Below, piece by piece: positions 15,444 through 22,107 of a DNA stretch of 26,015 bases. The first letter of the stretch is position 1, and each line of letters begins with the position of its first letter. The DNA comes from Poriferisodalis sp964484385 (GTDB taxonomy: Bacteria > Actinomycetota > Acidimicrobiia > Acidimicrobiales > Poriferisodalaceae): assembly GCA_964484385.1 (NCBI GenBank), contig CAZAFV010000039.1, positions 1 through 26,015 of the forward strand. The letters run 5' to 3'. The position numbers and the translations under genes were made by a program. The notes below the pieces were generated by a model. That model made no database searches. It worked only from the letters and a program-made list of their open reading frames with translations, and was not told where the DNA came from.

Positions 15444-16610
15444 ATGTCGCTCGGAGACTCAGTTCAAGGGATTCTCGACGGGGGCGTTGCCGACGGCGAC
15501 GTGGTGGGCGCCGTGGCCAAGGTCATCAGTGCCGACGGCGAGATCTGCTCGGCAGCTGCTGGCACCCGCGGTGCCGACAGCGACGTTCCGATGTCGAATG
15601 ACACCGTGTGCTGGATCGCCTCGATGACCAAGGCCATCACCGGCACGGCGGCGATGCAGCTCGTGGAGCAGGGCAAGCTCTCGCTCGACAGCCCGGGCGC
15701 AGAGGTGCTGCCGCTGCTGGGCGAGCTCGACGTGCTGACCGGCTTCGACGACGACGGCAACCCGGTCACCCGTGCCCGCAACGGCGACATCACGCTGCGT
15801 CACCTGCTGACCCATACCGCCGGCATGGGGTACGACATCTGGAGCCCCGAGCTCGGCCAGTACGAAGAGGCCACCGACACGCCAGGCGTGATCGAGTGCC
15901 AGAAGCAGACGCTGACCATCCCGCTGCTGTTCGACCCGGGCGATCGCTGGTTCTACGGCACCGGCATCGACTACGCGGGTCAGATGGTGGAGGCCGCCTC
16001 GGGGATGTCGCTCGGCGAGTACATGGCCGAGAACATCTTCGAGCCATTGGGCATGACCGACACCGCATTCAAGATCAGCGACGACATGCGCTCCCGCATC
16101 TCGGCAATGCAAGCGCGGATGGAGGACGGCTCGCTGGTCGAGATGCCGTTCGAGATCCCGCAGGAGCCCGAGTTCGAGATGGGCGGCGGCGGTCTGTACT
16201 CCACCGTCGACGACTACTGCCGCTTCCTGGCCATGATGCTGAACGGCGGCAGCCTCGACGGCAACCAGGTGGTGGCGCCGAGCACGCATGCGCAGATGGT
16301 CAGCAACGCGATGGGAGATCTGCGTGTCACCATGCTCCCGACGGCCATCCCGCCGTACTCGTTCGACGCCGAGTTCTTCCCCGGTGTCGAGAAGTCGTGG
16401 GGCCTGACGTTCCAGATCAACGAGGAGCCAGCGCCGACGGGTCGCCCTGCTGGGGGCCTGATGTGGGCGGGGCTGGCCAACTCGTACTTCTGGATCGACC
16501 TGCAGAATCAGGTGGCCGGCTGTTACATCAGCCAGCAGGTGCCGTTCGCAGACCCGCGCTCGTACGCCCTGTACGAAGCCATCGAGACTGCCACATACGA
16601 CAGCCTCTAA
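15444..16610 (+). CDS. Beta-lactamase-family serine hydrolase (esterase EstB / class C fold)
   Basis: 388 residues of the serine beta-lactamase/penicillin-binding-protein superfamily. The nucleophile motif is S60-M-T-K63 (CWIASMTKAITG), the second motif is Y171-G-T (FYGTGIDYAG), and the third, in the position of K/H-T/x-G, is W341-A-G (GGLMWAGLANSYFWID). The LRHLLTHTAGMGYD helix and the FEPLGMTDTAF segment are diagnostic of the EstB-like branch. W-x-G rather than K-T-G favours an esterase over a true beta-lactamase. There is no signal peptide, so it should be cytosolic, where lipolytic esterase members act. Strong ribosome site: CAGGAGG, six bases before the ATG. Divergent from the CapA-family gene; convergent with fabF with 12 bp between. 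Confidence 0.88.
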   Translation: MSLGDSVQGILDGGVADGDVVGAVAKVISADGEICSAAAGTRGADSDVPMSNDTVCWIASMTKAITGTAAMQLVEQGKLSLDSPGAEVLPLLGELDVLTGFDDDGNPVTRARNGDITLRHLLTHTAGMGYDIWSPELGQYEEATDTPGVIECQKQTLTIPLLFDPGDRWFYGTGIDYAGQMVEAASGMSLGEYMAENIFEPLGMTDTAFKISDDMRSRISAMQARMEDGSLVEMPFEIPQEPEFEMGGGGLYSTVDDYCRFLAMMLNGGSLDGNQVVAPSTHAQMVSNAMGDLRVTMLPTAIPPYSFDAEFFPGVEKSWGLTFQINEEPAPTGRPAGGLMWAGLANSYFWIDLQNQVAGCYISQQVPFADPRSYALYEAIETATYDSL

Positions 16611-16612
16611 CC

Positions 16613-16635
16613 GCGGGCCCGCTCAGGCGGGGCCG
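16613..16635. terminator. Palindrome between convergent hydrolase and fabF genes
   Basis: GCGGGCCCGC (16613-16622) is a perfect 10-bp palindrome filling most of the 12-bp gap between two convergent stops. A second pairing, GGCCCGC with GCGGGGCC across TCAG, overlaps it. It may end transcription from both sides. No T-tract is present. Confidence 0.35.
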
Positions 16636-17798
16636 AGCACTACGCAGCCGTTATGGCCGCCGAATCCGAATGAGTTGCTGATCGAGGGTCCCGGCTCCCA
16701 ATCGGCTGCCTGACCGGTCACCAAACGGAACTCCGCGAGTTCAGGATCGGGTGTCGTCCAGCCGGCCGTCGCCGGAATCTTGCGATGGTGCATCGCCAGC
16801 AGCACGGCGATGGCCTCCAGCGCGCCTGCTGCGCCAAGCGCATGGCCCGTCACACCCTTGGTCGAGGTCACGAGCGGACCGTTGGGTCCGAAGAGCTTGT
16901 TGAGCGCTTCTGCTTCAGCCGCGTCGTTCAGCGGGGTCGATGTGCCGTGCGCGTTCACGTGGACGATGTCGTCGGGCGTGAGGCCAGCGTCATCGATGGC
17001 GAGCTGCATGCAGCGCAGCGCGCCTGCGCCGCCGGGCGCCGGTGCAGTGATGTGGTGGGCATCGGCATTCGAGGCGGTGCCGAGCACCTCGCCCCAGATC
17101 GTGGCACCCCGCGCGACCGCCGAGTCCCATTCCTCGAGTACCAGGGTGGCGGCGCCCTCGGTCATCATGAAGCCGTCGCGGTTCTTGTCGAACGGCATCG
17201 AGATGCCGCTGTTCGACAGGGCAGTCATGTTGACGAAACCGGCAGTGCCCACCGGCGTCATCACCGACTCGCAGCCGCCGGCCACGATCACGTCGGCGAC
17301 GCCGAGGCGGATGAGCCGCGCCGCGTACCCGATCGAGTGCGTCCCTGCCGCACATGCAGTCGTGAGCACCTCGCAGGGCCCGGCGAGGCCGTACCTCATG
17401 GAGATGGCGGCACCAGGGGCGTTCGGCATCATCATCGGGACCATGAATGGCGATACCCGGCGCGCGCCCTTGCGATCCAGCACGAGTACCTGGTCTTCGA
17501 AGGTCTGCAGGCCGCCGACACCGGTGCCGTAGATCACGCCGCAGCGATCCGGGTCGGTCGCCAGTTCCCCTGCGTTGGCGATGGCCTGTGCAGCCGATGC
17601 CATGCCGAGCTGGGTCGAGCGATCTGCCCGTCGAGCCTCCTTGGGATTGTCGTAGTACGGCGACGGATCGAAGTCGTTGACGCGGCGCTCACCTTCTGGC
17701 GGCGCGGAGTTCAGCCCCTGCCAGAAATCGTCAACGCCGGTTCCGGCGCACGAGACGACGCCGAGGCCGACGACAGCTACCCGACGGCCGGCGCTCAC
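16623..17798 (-). CDS. fabF: 3-oxoacyl-[ACP] synthase II (FabF/KasA type)
   Basis: Condensing enzyme that elongates acyl-ACP with malonyl-ACP, 391 residues. The Cys-His-His triad is intact: C149 in TTACAAGTHS, H284 in NAHGTSTPLND and H319 in KGVTGHALGAAG (with K314). The end SNSFGFGGHNGCVVLG is the standard glycine-rich family close. GTG start overlaps the acpP stop as GTGA, so the two are translationally coupled; both are needed together for elongation. Last gene of the FAS-II run. One KAS II is seen here; a second kasB-like copy is not present in the window. Confidence 0.95.
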   Translation of the reverse strand: MSAGRRVAVVGLGVVSCAGTGVDDFWQGLNSAPPEGERRVNDFDPSPYYDNPKEARRADRSTQLGMASAAQAIANAGELATDPDRCGVIYGTGVGGLQTFEDQVLVLDRKGARRVSPFMVPMMMPNAPGAAISMRYGLAGPCEVLTTACAAGTHSIGYAARLIRLGVADVIVAGGCESVMTPVGTAGFVNMTALSNSGISMPFDKNRDGFMMTEGAATLVLEEWDSAVARGATIWGEVLGTASNADAHHITAPAPGGAGALRCMQLAIDDAGLTPDDIVHVNAHGTSTPLNDAAEAEALNKLFGPNGPLVTSTKGVTGHALGAAGALEAIAVLLAMHHRKIPATAGWTTPDPELAEFRLVTGQAADWEPGPSISNSFGFGGHNGCVVLGPA

Positions 17799-18028
17799 AG
17801 TTTCGATTCGACCAGCTGGATCGCGTGGGCGACGGTGGTGACGTCTTCCAGTTCTTCCTCGTCCACGCTGATGTCGAACTCCTCTTCCAAGGCCATCACC
17901 AGCTCGACCAAGTCCAGGCTGTCGGCGTCGAGGTCGTCGGCGAAGCTGGCCTCAGGTGTGACTTGCTCGGGATCCACGGCCAGCACCTCGACGGCGCAGT
18001 CACGGAATCGATCCAACGTGTCACTCAT
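17795..18028 (-). CDS. acpP: Acyl carrier protein
   Basis: 77-residue acidic four-helix carrier protein. The 4'-phosphopantetheine site is the DSL motif at S37 in DDLDADSLDLVELVM, followed by LEEEFDISVDEEELEDVTTVAHAI, typical of FAS ACPs. The start is ATG 18028 with GAGGGG six bases upstream; the long frame upstream of it is not ACP-like. It shuttles acyl intermediates among FabD, FabH, FabG and FabF encoded around it. A 163-bp gap separates it from fabG, so acpP-fabF may also have their own promoter. Confidence 0.96.
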   Translation of the reverse strand: MSDTLDRFRDCAVEVLAVDPEQVTPEASFADDLDADSLDLVELVMALEEEFDISVDEEELEDVTTVAHAIQLVESKL

Positions 18029-18088
18029 GCTGATCCCCTCATGTGTGGGCGGTCTCCGCACGAGCCCCCGACGGCCGTGCGAATGCGC

Positions 18089-18094
18089 AGTGTA
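18089..18094 (-). promoter_or_regulatory. Candidate -10 element for acpP-fabF
   Basis: TACACT on the minus strand lies about 60 bp before the acpP ATG, in the 163-bp fabG-acpP gap (18029-18191). The -35 region is not close to consensus. The same gap holds the near-palindromic run GTGAGCGAAGCGAAC around 18135-18149. Nothing else is evident there. Confidence 0.35.
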
Positions 18095-18191
18095 GAGGCT
18101 GAGCCGAATGGCGAAGCCGTGGCCCGAGCGGCCCGTGAGCGAAGCGAACAAGAGCGGGAAGCGCAGGCCCAAGCTGTGGCTGGAGTGTCGC

Positions 18192-18938
18192 TCAATGGCC
18201 CATTCCCAGCCCGCCGTCGACAGGGATCACGGCGCCTGTGATGTACGCGCCCTCGTCGGACGCGAGAAACGCCACCGCAGCGGCTATCTCGGACGGTTCT
18301 GCCACCCGTCCCAGGGGCACCGCGTCGGTGATGGCGGCCTGCTGCTCGTCGTTCAATGCGCCGAACATCTCGGTGGCCACCGGCCCGGGCGCGACGACAT
18401 TCGCGGTGATGCCGCGCGAACCGAGTTCTCGGGCCAGTGATCGGGCCATGCCCACGAGGCCGGCCTTGGACGCCGCGTAGTTGACCTGTCCGGCCGAGCC
18501 CAGCAGCCCGACCACCGAGGACACGAAGATCAGCCGCCCCCAGCGTGCGCGCAGCATCGGTCGTGCCGCCCGCTTGGCCATCCGGTAGGCGCCGGTCAGA
18601 TTGGTGTCGACAACGGCCGCGAAGTCGTCGTCAGCCATGCGCAGCACGAGCTGGTCACGGGTGATCCCGGCATTCGCGACCAGGATCTCCACCGGACCCA
18701 GCTCAGCCTCGATCGTCTCGTAGGCTGCATCGACCGCATCGCTGTCGGCTTGGTCGCACGCCACCCACAGCAGGCGGCCGTCGTCTGGGGCCTCGGTGCG
18801 GCTGGTTATCGCCACGCGGTGGCCCGCATCGGCAAACAACTGGGCCGTGGCCAGACCGATGCCGCGGCTGCCGCCGGTGACGAGGACGGTGCGTGCTGCT
18901 GCGGGGCGCACTCGAGGCAGGCTCGTGGGCTGATTCAT
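18192..18938 (-). CDS. fabG: 3-oxoacyl-[ACP] reductase
   Basis: NADPH-dependent short-chain reductase reducing 3-oxoacyl-ACP, 248 residues. The cofactor loop is TGGSRGIG (21-28), the NAG motif is 89-91, the catalytic residues are S140/S141 with Y154 and K158 (YAASK), and the substrate/C-terminal region is PLGRVAEPSEIAAAVAFLAS...GAVIPVDGGLGMGH, all typical of FabG. ATG 18938 was chosen; an upstream extension to 18992 would overlap the fabH end with Arg/Pro-rich residues. Starts 31 bp after fabH. Being inside the fab cluster, a role in fatty acid elongation is likely rather than a general SDR role. Confidence 0.92.
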   Translation of the reverse strand: MNQPTSLPRVRPAAARTVLVTGGSRGIGLATAQLFADAGHRVAITSRTEAPDDGRLLWVACDQADSDAVDAAYETIEAELGPVEILVANAGITRDQLVLRMADDDFAAVVDTNLTGAYRMAKRAARPMLRARWGRLIFVSSVVGLLGSAGQVNYAASKAGLVGMARSLARELGSRGITANVVAPGPVATEMFGALNDEQQAAITDAVPLGRVAEPSEIAAAVAFLASDEGAYITGAVIPVDGGLGMGH

Positions 18939-18969
18939 CGTGAGCCGTCTACGTGGCGCTCGGCGGCGA

Positions 18970-19935
18970 TCAGCAGGCGCGGGCGGGGGCACCCGACCAG
19001 CGCAGCAGTGCCGACGCCGATGTCATTCCGGCGCCGAAGCCGACGAGCAGCACGTTGTCGCCCTCGTTGATCCGGCCGCTGCGCACGGCGTCGTCGAGCG
19101 CGAGGGGAATCGAGGCCGACGAAGTGTTGCCGGTGCGCTCGATCACCATCGCGGCCTTCTCATAGGGGATGCGCAGCCGCTTGCAGGCCGTCTCGACGAT
19201 GCGGACGTTGGCCTGATGGGGCACCACCAGGTCGATGTCGTCGGCCGTCAGTCCTGCCTGCTTCATCGATTGGCGCGCCGACTCCTCCATCACCAGCACG
19301 GCCTTCTTGAACACCGCTTGGCCGGCCATCTGGATGTAGCCGTCGTGCTCGCAGTACAGCTGCTCCTCCATGGAACCGTCGCTTGAGACGTGCCAGCCGA
19401 GCAGGTCTGAGCCCTGCTCGCTGCGCTCGAGTACGGCGGCGCCTGAGCCGTCGGCGAACAGGATGCAGGTGGCCCGATCGGTCCAGTCGGTGATCCGGGA
19501 GAGCACTTCGGCACCGATGACCAGCACCCGCTCGTGACCCATCGCGATCATGCCGTGGCCGGCCACCAGCGAGTAGACGAAGCCGGAGCAGGCGGCGTTG
19601 ACGTCCATGGCGCCGCAGTCGAGGCCGAGTGCCTCTTGCACCCGCGACGACGAGGCCGGAACGCAACGATCCGGCGTGGTGGTGGCCAGAATGAGCATGT
19701 CGATGCTCGACGGATCGACGCCGGCGACCTCCATGGCAGCGGTTCCGGCACGTGCGGCCAGGCCAGCGGTGGTGCCGCCGATGTTCCGCTGCTTGATGCC
19801 GGTGCGCTCGATGATCCACTCATCGGAGGTGTCGACCATCTCGGCAAGATCTTCGTTGGTGAGGACGCGCTCGCCGAGCGCGGTCCCGATGCCGACAATG
19901 CGCGCGCTGGATGCGTTTCCCACGCTGAGCGTCAT
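18970..19935 (-). CDS. fabH: 3-oxoacyl-[ACP] synthase III (FabH)
   Basis: Initiating condensing enzyme, joining an acyl-CoA primer to malonyl-ACP; 321 residues. The triad Cys-His-Asn is intact: C116 in NAACSGFVYS, H240 in VPHQANVRI and N270 in ERTGNTSSAS. DEWIIERTGIKQR near residue 38 and the closing DNVLLVGFGAGMTSASALLRW are family hallmarks. ATG 19935 follows GGGGAGG six bases earlier; a longer open frame upstream runs through fabD sequence and was discarded. Located 29 bp after fabD. Whether the primer is acetyl-CoA or a branched acyl-CoA cannot be read from these motifs. Confidence 0.95.
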   Translation of the reverse strand: MTLSVGNASSARIVGIGTALGERVLTNEDLAEMVDTSDEWIIERTGIKQRNIGGTTAGLAARAGTAAMEVAGVDPSSIDMLILATTTPDRCVPASSSRVQEALGLDCGAMDVNAACSGFVYSLVAGHGMIAMGHERVLVIGAEVLSRITDWTDRATCILFADGSGAAVLERSEQGSDLLGWHVSSDGSMEEQLYCEHDGYIQMAGQAVFKKAVLVMEESARQSMKQAGLTADDIDLVVPHQANVRIVETACKRLRIPYEKAAMVIERTGNTSSASIPLALDDAVRSGRINEGDNVLLVGFGAGMTSASALLRWSGAPARAC

Positions 19936-19964
19936 CTGTGGCCTCCCCTTCAGGTGCCGGCCGC

Positions 19965-21149
19965 TTAGCTGCCGGCTGGCGTCCGCAGCCACGCAACGGG
20001 CTGCCGTGCGGTGACCCGTTCGCCTTCTACGGCCATGATCCCCATGACAGTACCCGCGAACGCAGAGCGCACTTCCTCCCCGGCCACATGGCCGATGACA
20101 TCGCCCACCTTGACTTGCTGGCCGTCGCCGACACCGGCGCTGAGCGTGAAGATGCCGGCGCACGGGCTCACGATGAGGCGTTCGGTGACGTACAGGTTCT
20201 CGCCGCCCAGCACGGTCGGCGCTGAGGGCGCATCGGTGGCGAGCGTCTCCATCAGCGTGTCGATCTCGGCGGGCGTTCCGACCGACATCGATGTCGCACC
20301 CCGATGCGTCCGCTTGGTCATGCCGGTCAGCACCTTGCCCGGGCCGAGTTCCACGAAGGTGGTGACGCCGGCGTCGGCCAGCGCATGGAGGCTCGCGCGC
20401 CACAGCACCGGGCTGGTGAGCTGCTGTGCCAGCAGCGTGCGCCACTCGTCAGCGTCAGCACGTGGCTGGGCATCGACATTGGCAACCACCGGAACGCTCG
20501 GGGCCCGGATCTCGACTTCGGCCAGCGCCTTGCGCAGCCGATCCCTGGCCGGCTGCATGAACGGCGTGTGGAATGCGCCGCCCACGGGCAAGCCCATGAG
20601 CCGTTTCGCGCCCGCCGCCTTCGCTTCGTCGCCGGCGACAGCGACGGCGTCCGGTGCGCCTGCAATGACGACTTGGCCCGGCGCGTTGTAGTTGGCGACC
20701 CAGACGTCGCCAGGCGTGGCGTCGCACGCCTCTGCCACGAGGTTGTCGTCGAGACCCAGCACGGCCGCCATGGTCCCTTCCTGCTCGTCGGCAGCAACCT
20801 GCATGGCCTCGCCTCGCTCGGCAACCAGCCGCACCGCGTCGTCGTACGCCAGGGCCCCGGTTGCGGTCAAAGCGCTGTATTCGCCTAGCGAGTGCCCGGC
20901 GGCACACGAGAACGTCGCGCCAGTGCGCTCGACCGCATCGAGCACCACCATCGACAGCACGAACGTCGAGAGCTGCGAATTGCGCGTATGGCGCAGCTCG
21001 TCGGCGTCGGCTTCCAGCAGCAGCGCAGCGACATCGCGCCCGCAGGCGTCGGACGCCTCGGTAACCAGCTCCCACGACTCGTGCGCCGTCCACGGCTCGC
21101 CCATGCCTTGCTGCTGCGAGCCCTGGCCCGGGAATGTGAATGCGAGCAC
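19965..21149 (-). CDS. fabD: Malonyl-CoA:ACP transacylase with extra biotinyl/lipoyl-like domain
   Basis: 394 residues. The FabD part (1-310) loads malonate from CoA onto ACP: FPGQGSQQQGMG (6-17), the nucleophile in GHSLGEYSA (S87), the active-site His in GAFHTPFM (H194) and FVELGPGKVLTGM near 265-277. Usual FabD ends about there. A further 75 residues (318-394) look like a biotinyl/lipoyl barrel: LIVSPCAGIFTLSAGVGDGQQVKVGDVIGHV, then VRSAFAGTVMGIMAVEGERVTARQPVAWL. The hairpin that would carry the modified lysine (EAMKM in carboxylase carriers) reads AGEEVRSA with no lysine, so it cannot be biotinylated there. GTG 21149 was chosen, with TAGGAGG four bases before it. First gene of the fab operon. 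Confidence 0.92.
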   Translation of the reverse strand: MLAFTFPGQGSQQQGMGEPWTAHESWELVTEASDACGRDVAALLLEADADELRHTRNSQLSTFVLSMVVLDAVERTGATFSCAAGHSLGEYSALTATGALAYDDAVRLVAERGEAMQVAADEQEGTMAAVLGLDDNLVAEACDATPGDVWVANYNAPGQVVIAGAPDAVAVAGDEAKAAGAKRLMGLPVGGAFHTPFMQPARDRLRKALAEVEIRAPSVPVVANVDAQPRADADEWRTLLAQQLTSPVLWRASLHALADAGVTTFVELGPGKVLTGMTKRTHRGATSMSVGTPAEIDTLMETLATDAPSAPTVLGGENLYVTERLIVSPCAGIFTLSAGVGDGQQVKVGDVIGHVAGEEVRSAFAGTVMGIMAVEGERVTARQPVAWLRTPAGS

Positions 21150-21279
21150 TCGGCCTCCTACGCAGCGCCTGGGCGGAAGACCGGGTCGGTGCCCGAGCCG
21201 CGGCGCAGTGAACGCACAATCGGATTGGAGGAAAGGGTAGGTGGCGACCAGGCCGAGAGCGACCATTCCGGCTCATGGA

Positions 21280-21285
21280 TACGCT
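21280..21285 (+). promoter_or_regulatory. Candidate -10 of the tRNA gene
   Basis: TACGCT lies 13 bases before the tRNA acceptor stem, a normal distance for a tRNA promoter. The -35 region is not recognisable. The other part of the 149-bp fabD-tRNA gap (21150-21298) has no other clear element. Confidence 0.25.
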
Positions 21286-21298
21286 GAGCGGCCCCAAG

Positions 21299-21381
21299 GC
21301 CCGGGTGGTGAAACGGCAGACACGGGGGACTCAAAATCCTCTGCCCTCACGGGCGTGCGGGTTCAACTCCCGCCCCGGGCA
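21299..21381 (+). tRNA. tRNA-Leu (anticodon CAA)
   Basis: 83-nt class II tRNA. Acceptor GCCCGGG (21299-21305) pairs with CCCGGGC (21374-21380), with discriminator A at 21381. The anticodon loop CTCAAAA places CAA at the anticodon, decoding UUG. The long variable arm (about 21342-21356, CCCTCACGGGCG region) is expected for leucine. The T arm GCGGG-TTCAACT-CCCGC is perfect. No CCA is encoded, so it must be added after transcription. Reads away from the fab operon. Confidence 0.95.
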
Positions 21382-21426
21382 CTCGACGCCTGCATGAATC
21401 TCGGAGAGGCGCGACAACCCGACCGG

Positions 21427-21432
21427 TAGGCT
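21427..21432 (+). promoter_or_regulatory. Candidate -10 of pdtaR
   Basis: TAGGCT sits 30 bp before the GTG start. It resembles the TAGnnT hexamers at three other genes in the window. No consensus -35 is seen. Confidence 0.3.
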
Positions 21433-21462
21433 GACCGACCCTGTCCCGCGAGGGGAGCGTGC

Positions 21463-22038
21463 GTGTCGAAGCGAGTCGTGATCGCAGAGGACGAGGCCAT
21501 CATCCGCCTCGATCTGCGCGAGATGCTCGAGGACGAGGGCTACGTCGTGGTGGCGGAGACGGGCCGCGGCGACGAAGCCGTGGAGCTGGCACGCCAGCAC
21601 CAGCCCGAGGTGTGCATCTTCGACATCCAGATGCCCGGCCGTGACGGCCTCGATGCGGCACGAGAGGTCGCCGGCGACCGCACTTCCGCAGTGCTCATCC
21701 TCACAGCATTCAGCAAGCGCCATCTCATCGCTGAAGCCCGCGACGCCGGCGTGCTCTCGTACCTGGTGAAACCGTTCCAACGGGAAGAACTGGTCTCGGC
21801 CATCGAGGTGGCATGGGGGCGTTTCACCGAGATGCGAGAACTCGAAGACACGGTGGAGAGCCTCGAGGAGAAGCTGGAGACGCGTAAGGCGGTGGAGCGC
21901 GCGAAGGGCCTGCTCATGGACGATTTCCAGCTTTCCGAGCGGGACGCCTTCGAGTTCATCCGGAGTACGGCGATGGCCAACCGCGCGAGAATGGCCGACA
22001 TCGCCCAGCAGATCGTCGATGGACTGCTGACCCCCTGA
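21463..22038 (+). CDS. pdtaR: ANTAR-domain response regulator PdtaR
   Basis: 191 residues: receiver domain then RNA-binding ANTAR domain. Receiver (1-120): acidic pocket E9/D10/E11, phospho-acceptor D54 in CIFDIQMPGRDG, T81 (LILTAFS) and K103 (YLVKPF). A short coiled-coil (RELEDTVESLEEKLETRKAVE) leads to the ANTAR three-helix domain (about 140-188: ERAKGLLMDDFQLSERDAFEFIRSTAMANRARMADIAQQIV). Homologues such as mycobacterial Rv1626 are activated by the histidine kinase PdtaS and bind paired hairpins in mRNA to counter termination. No pdtaS is in the window. The GTG start is preceded by GAGGGGAGC. The neighbourhood with polA and rpsA matches the Mycobacterium tuberculosis order, supporting the assignment. 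Confidence 0.93.
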   Translation: MSKRVVIAEDEAIIRLDLREMLEDEGYVVVAETGRGDEAVELARQHQPEVCIFDIQMPGRDGLDAAREVAGDRTSAVLILTAFSKRHLIAEARDAGVLSYLVKPFQREELVSAIEVAWGRFTEMRELEDTVESLEEKLETRKAVERAKGLLMDDFQLSERDAFEFIRSTAMANRARMADIAQQIVDGLLTP

Positions 22039-22057
22039 GCCCGCCCTTCGACATCTG

Positions 22058-22080
22058 CGGTTGGCAGGCTTCCGCAACCG
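22058..22080 (+). terminator. Hairpin between pdtaR and polA
   Basis: CGGTTG (22058-22063) and CAACCG (22075-22080) form a 6-bp stem with an 11-nt loop; TGCGG/CCGCA is an overlapping alternative. There is no T-tract. It could be a weak terminator or a leader hairpin of polA. Confidence 0.3.
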
Positions 22081-22107
22081 TCACCCGGCCCCGTTGGGAG
22101 AGTTCCC

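Noticed and set aside
15444..16610. Serine hydrolase as a secreted beta-lactamase resistance gene
   Set aside because: There is no signal peptide, and the third motif is WAG rather than K-T-G, which fits EstB-like esterases better.
19936..20445. N-terminal extension of fabH to 491 codons
   Set aside because: The extension runs through fabD in another frame, and a strong ribosome site precedes the ATG at 19935 where FabH homology begins.
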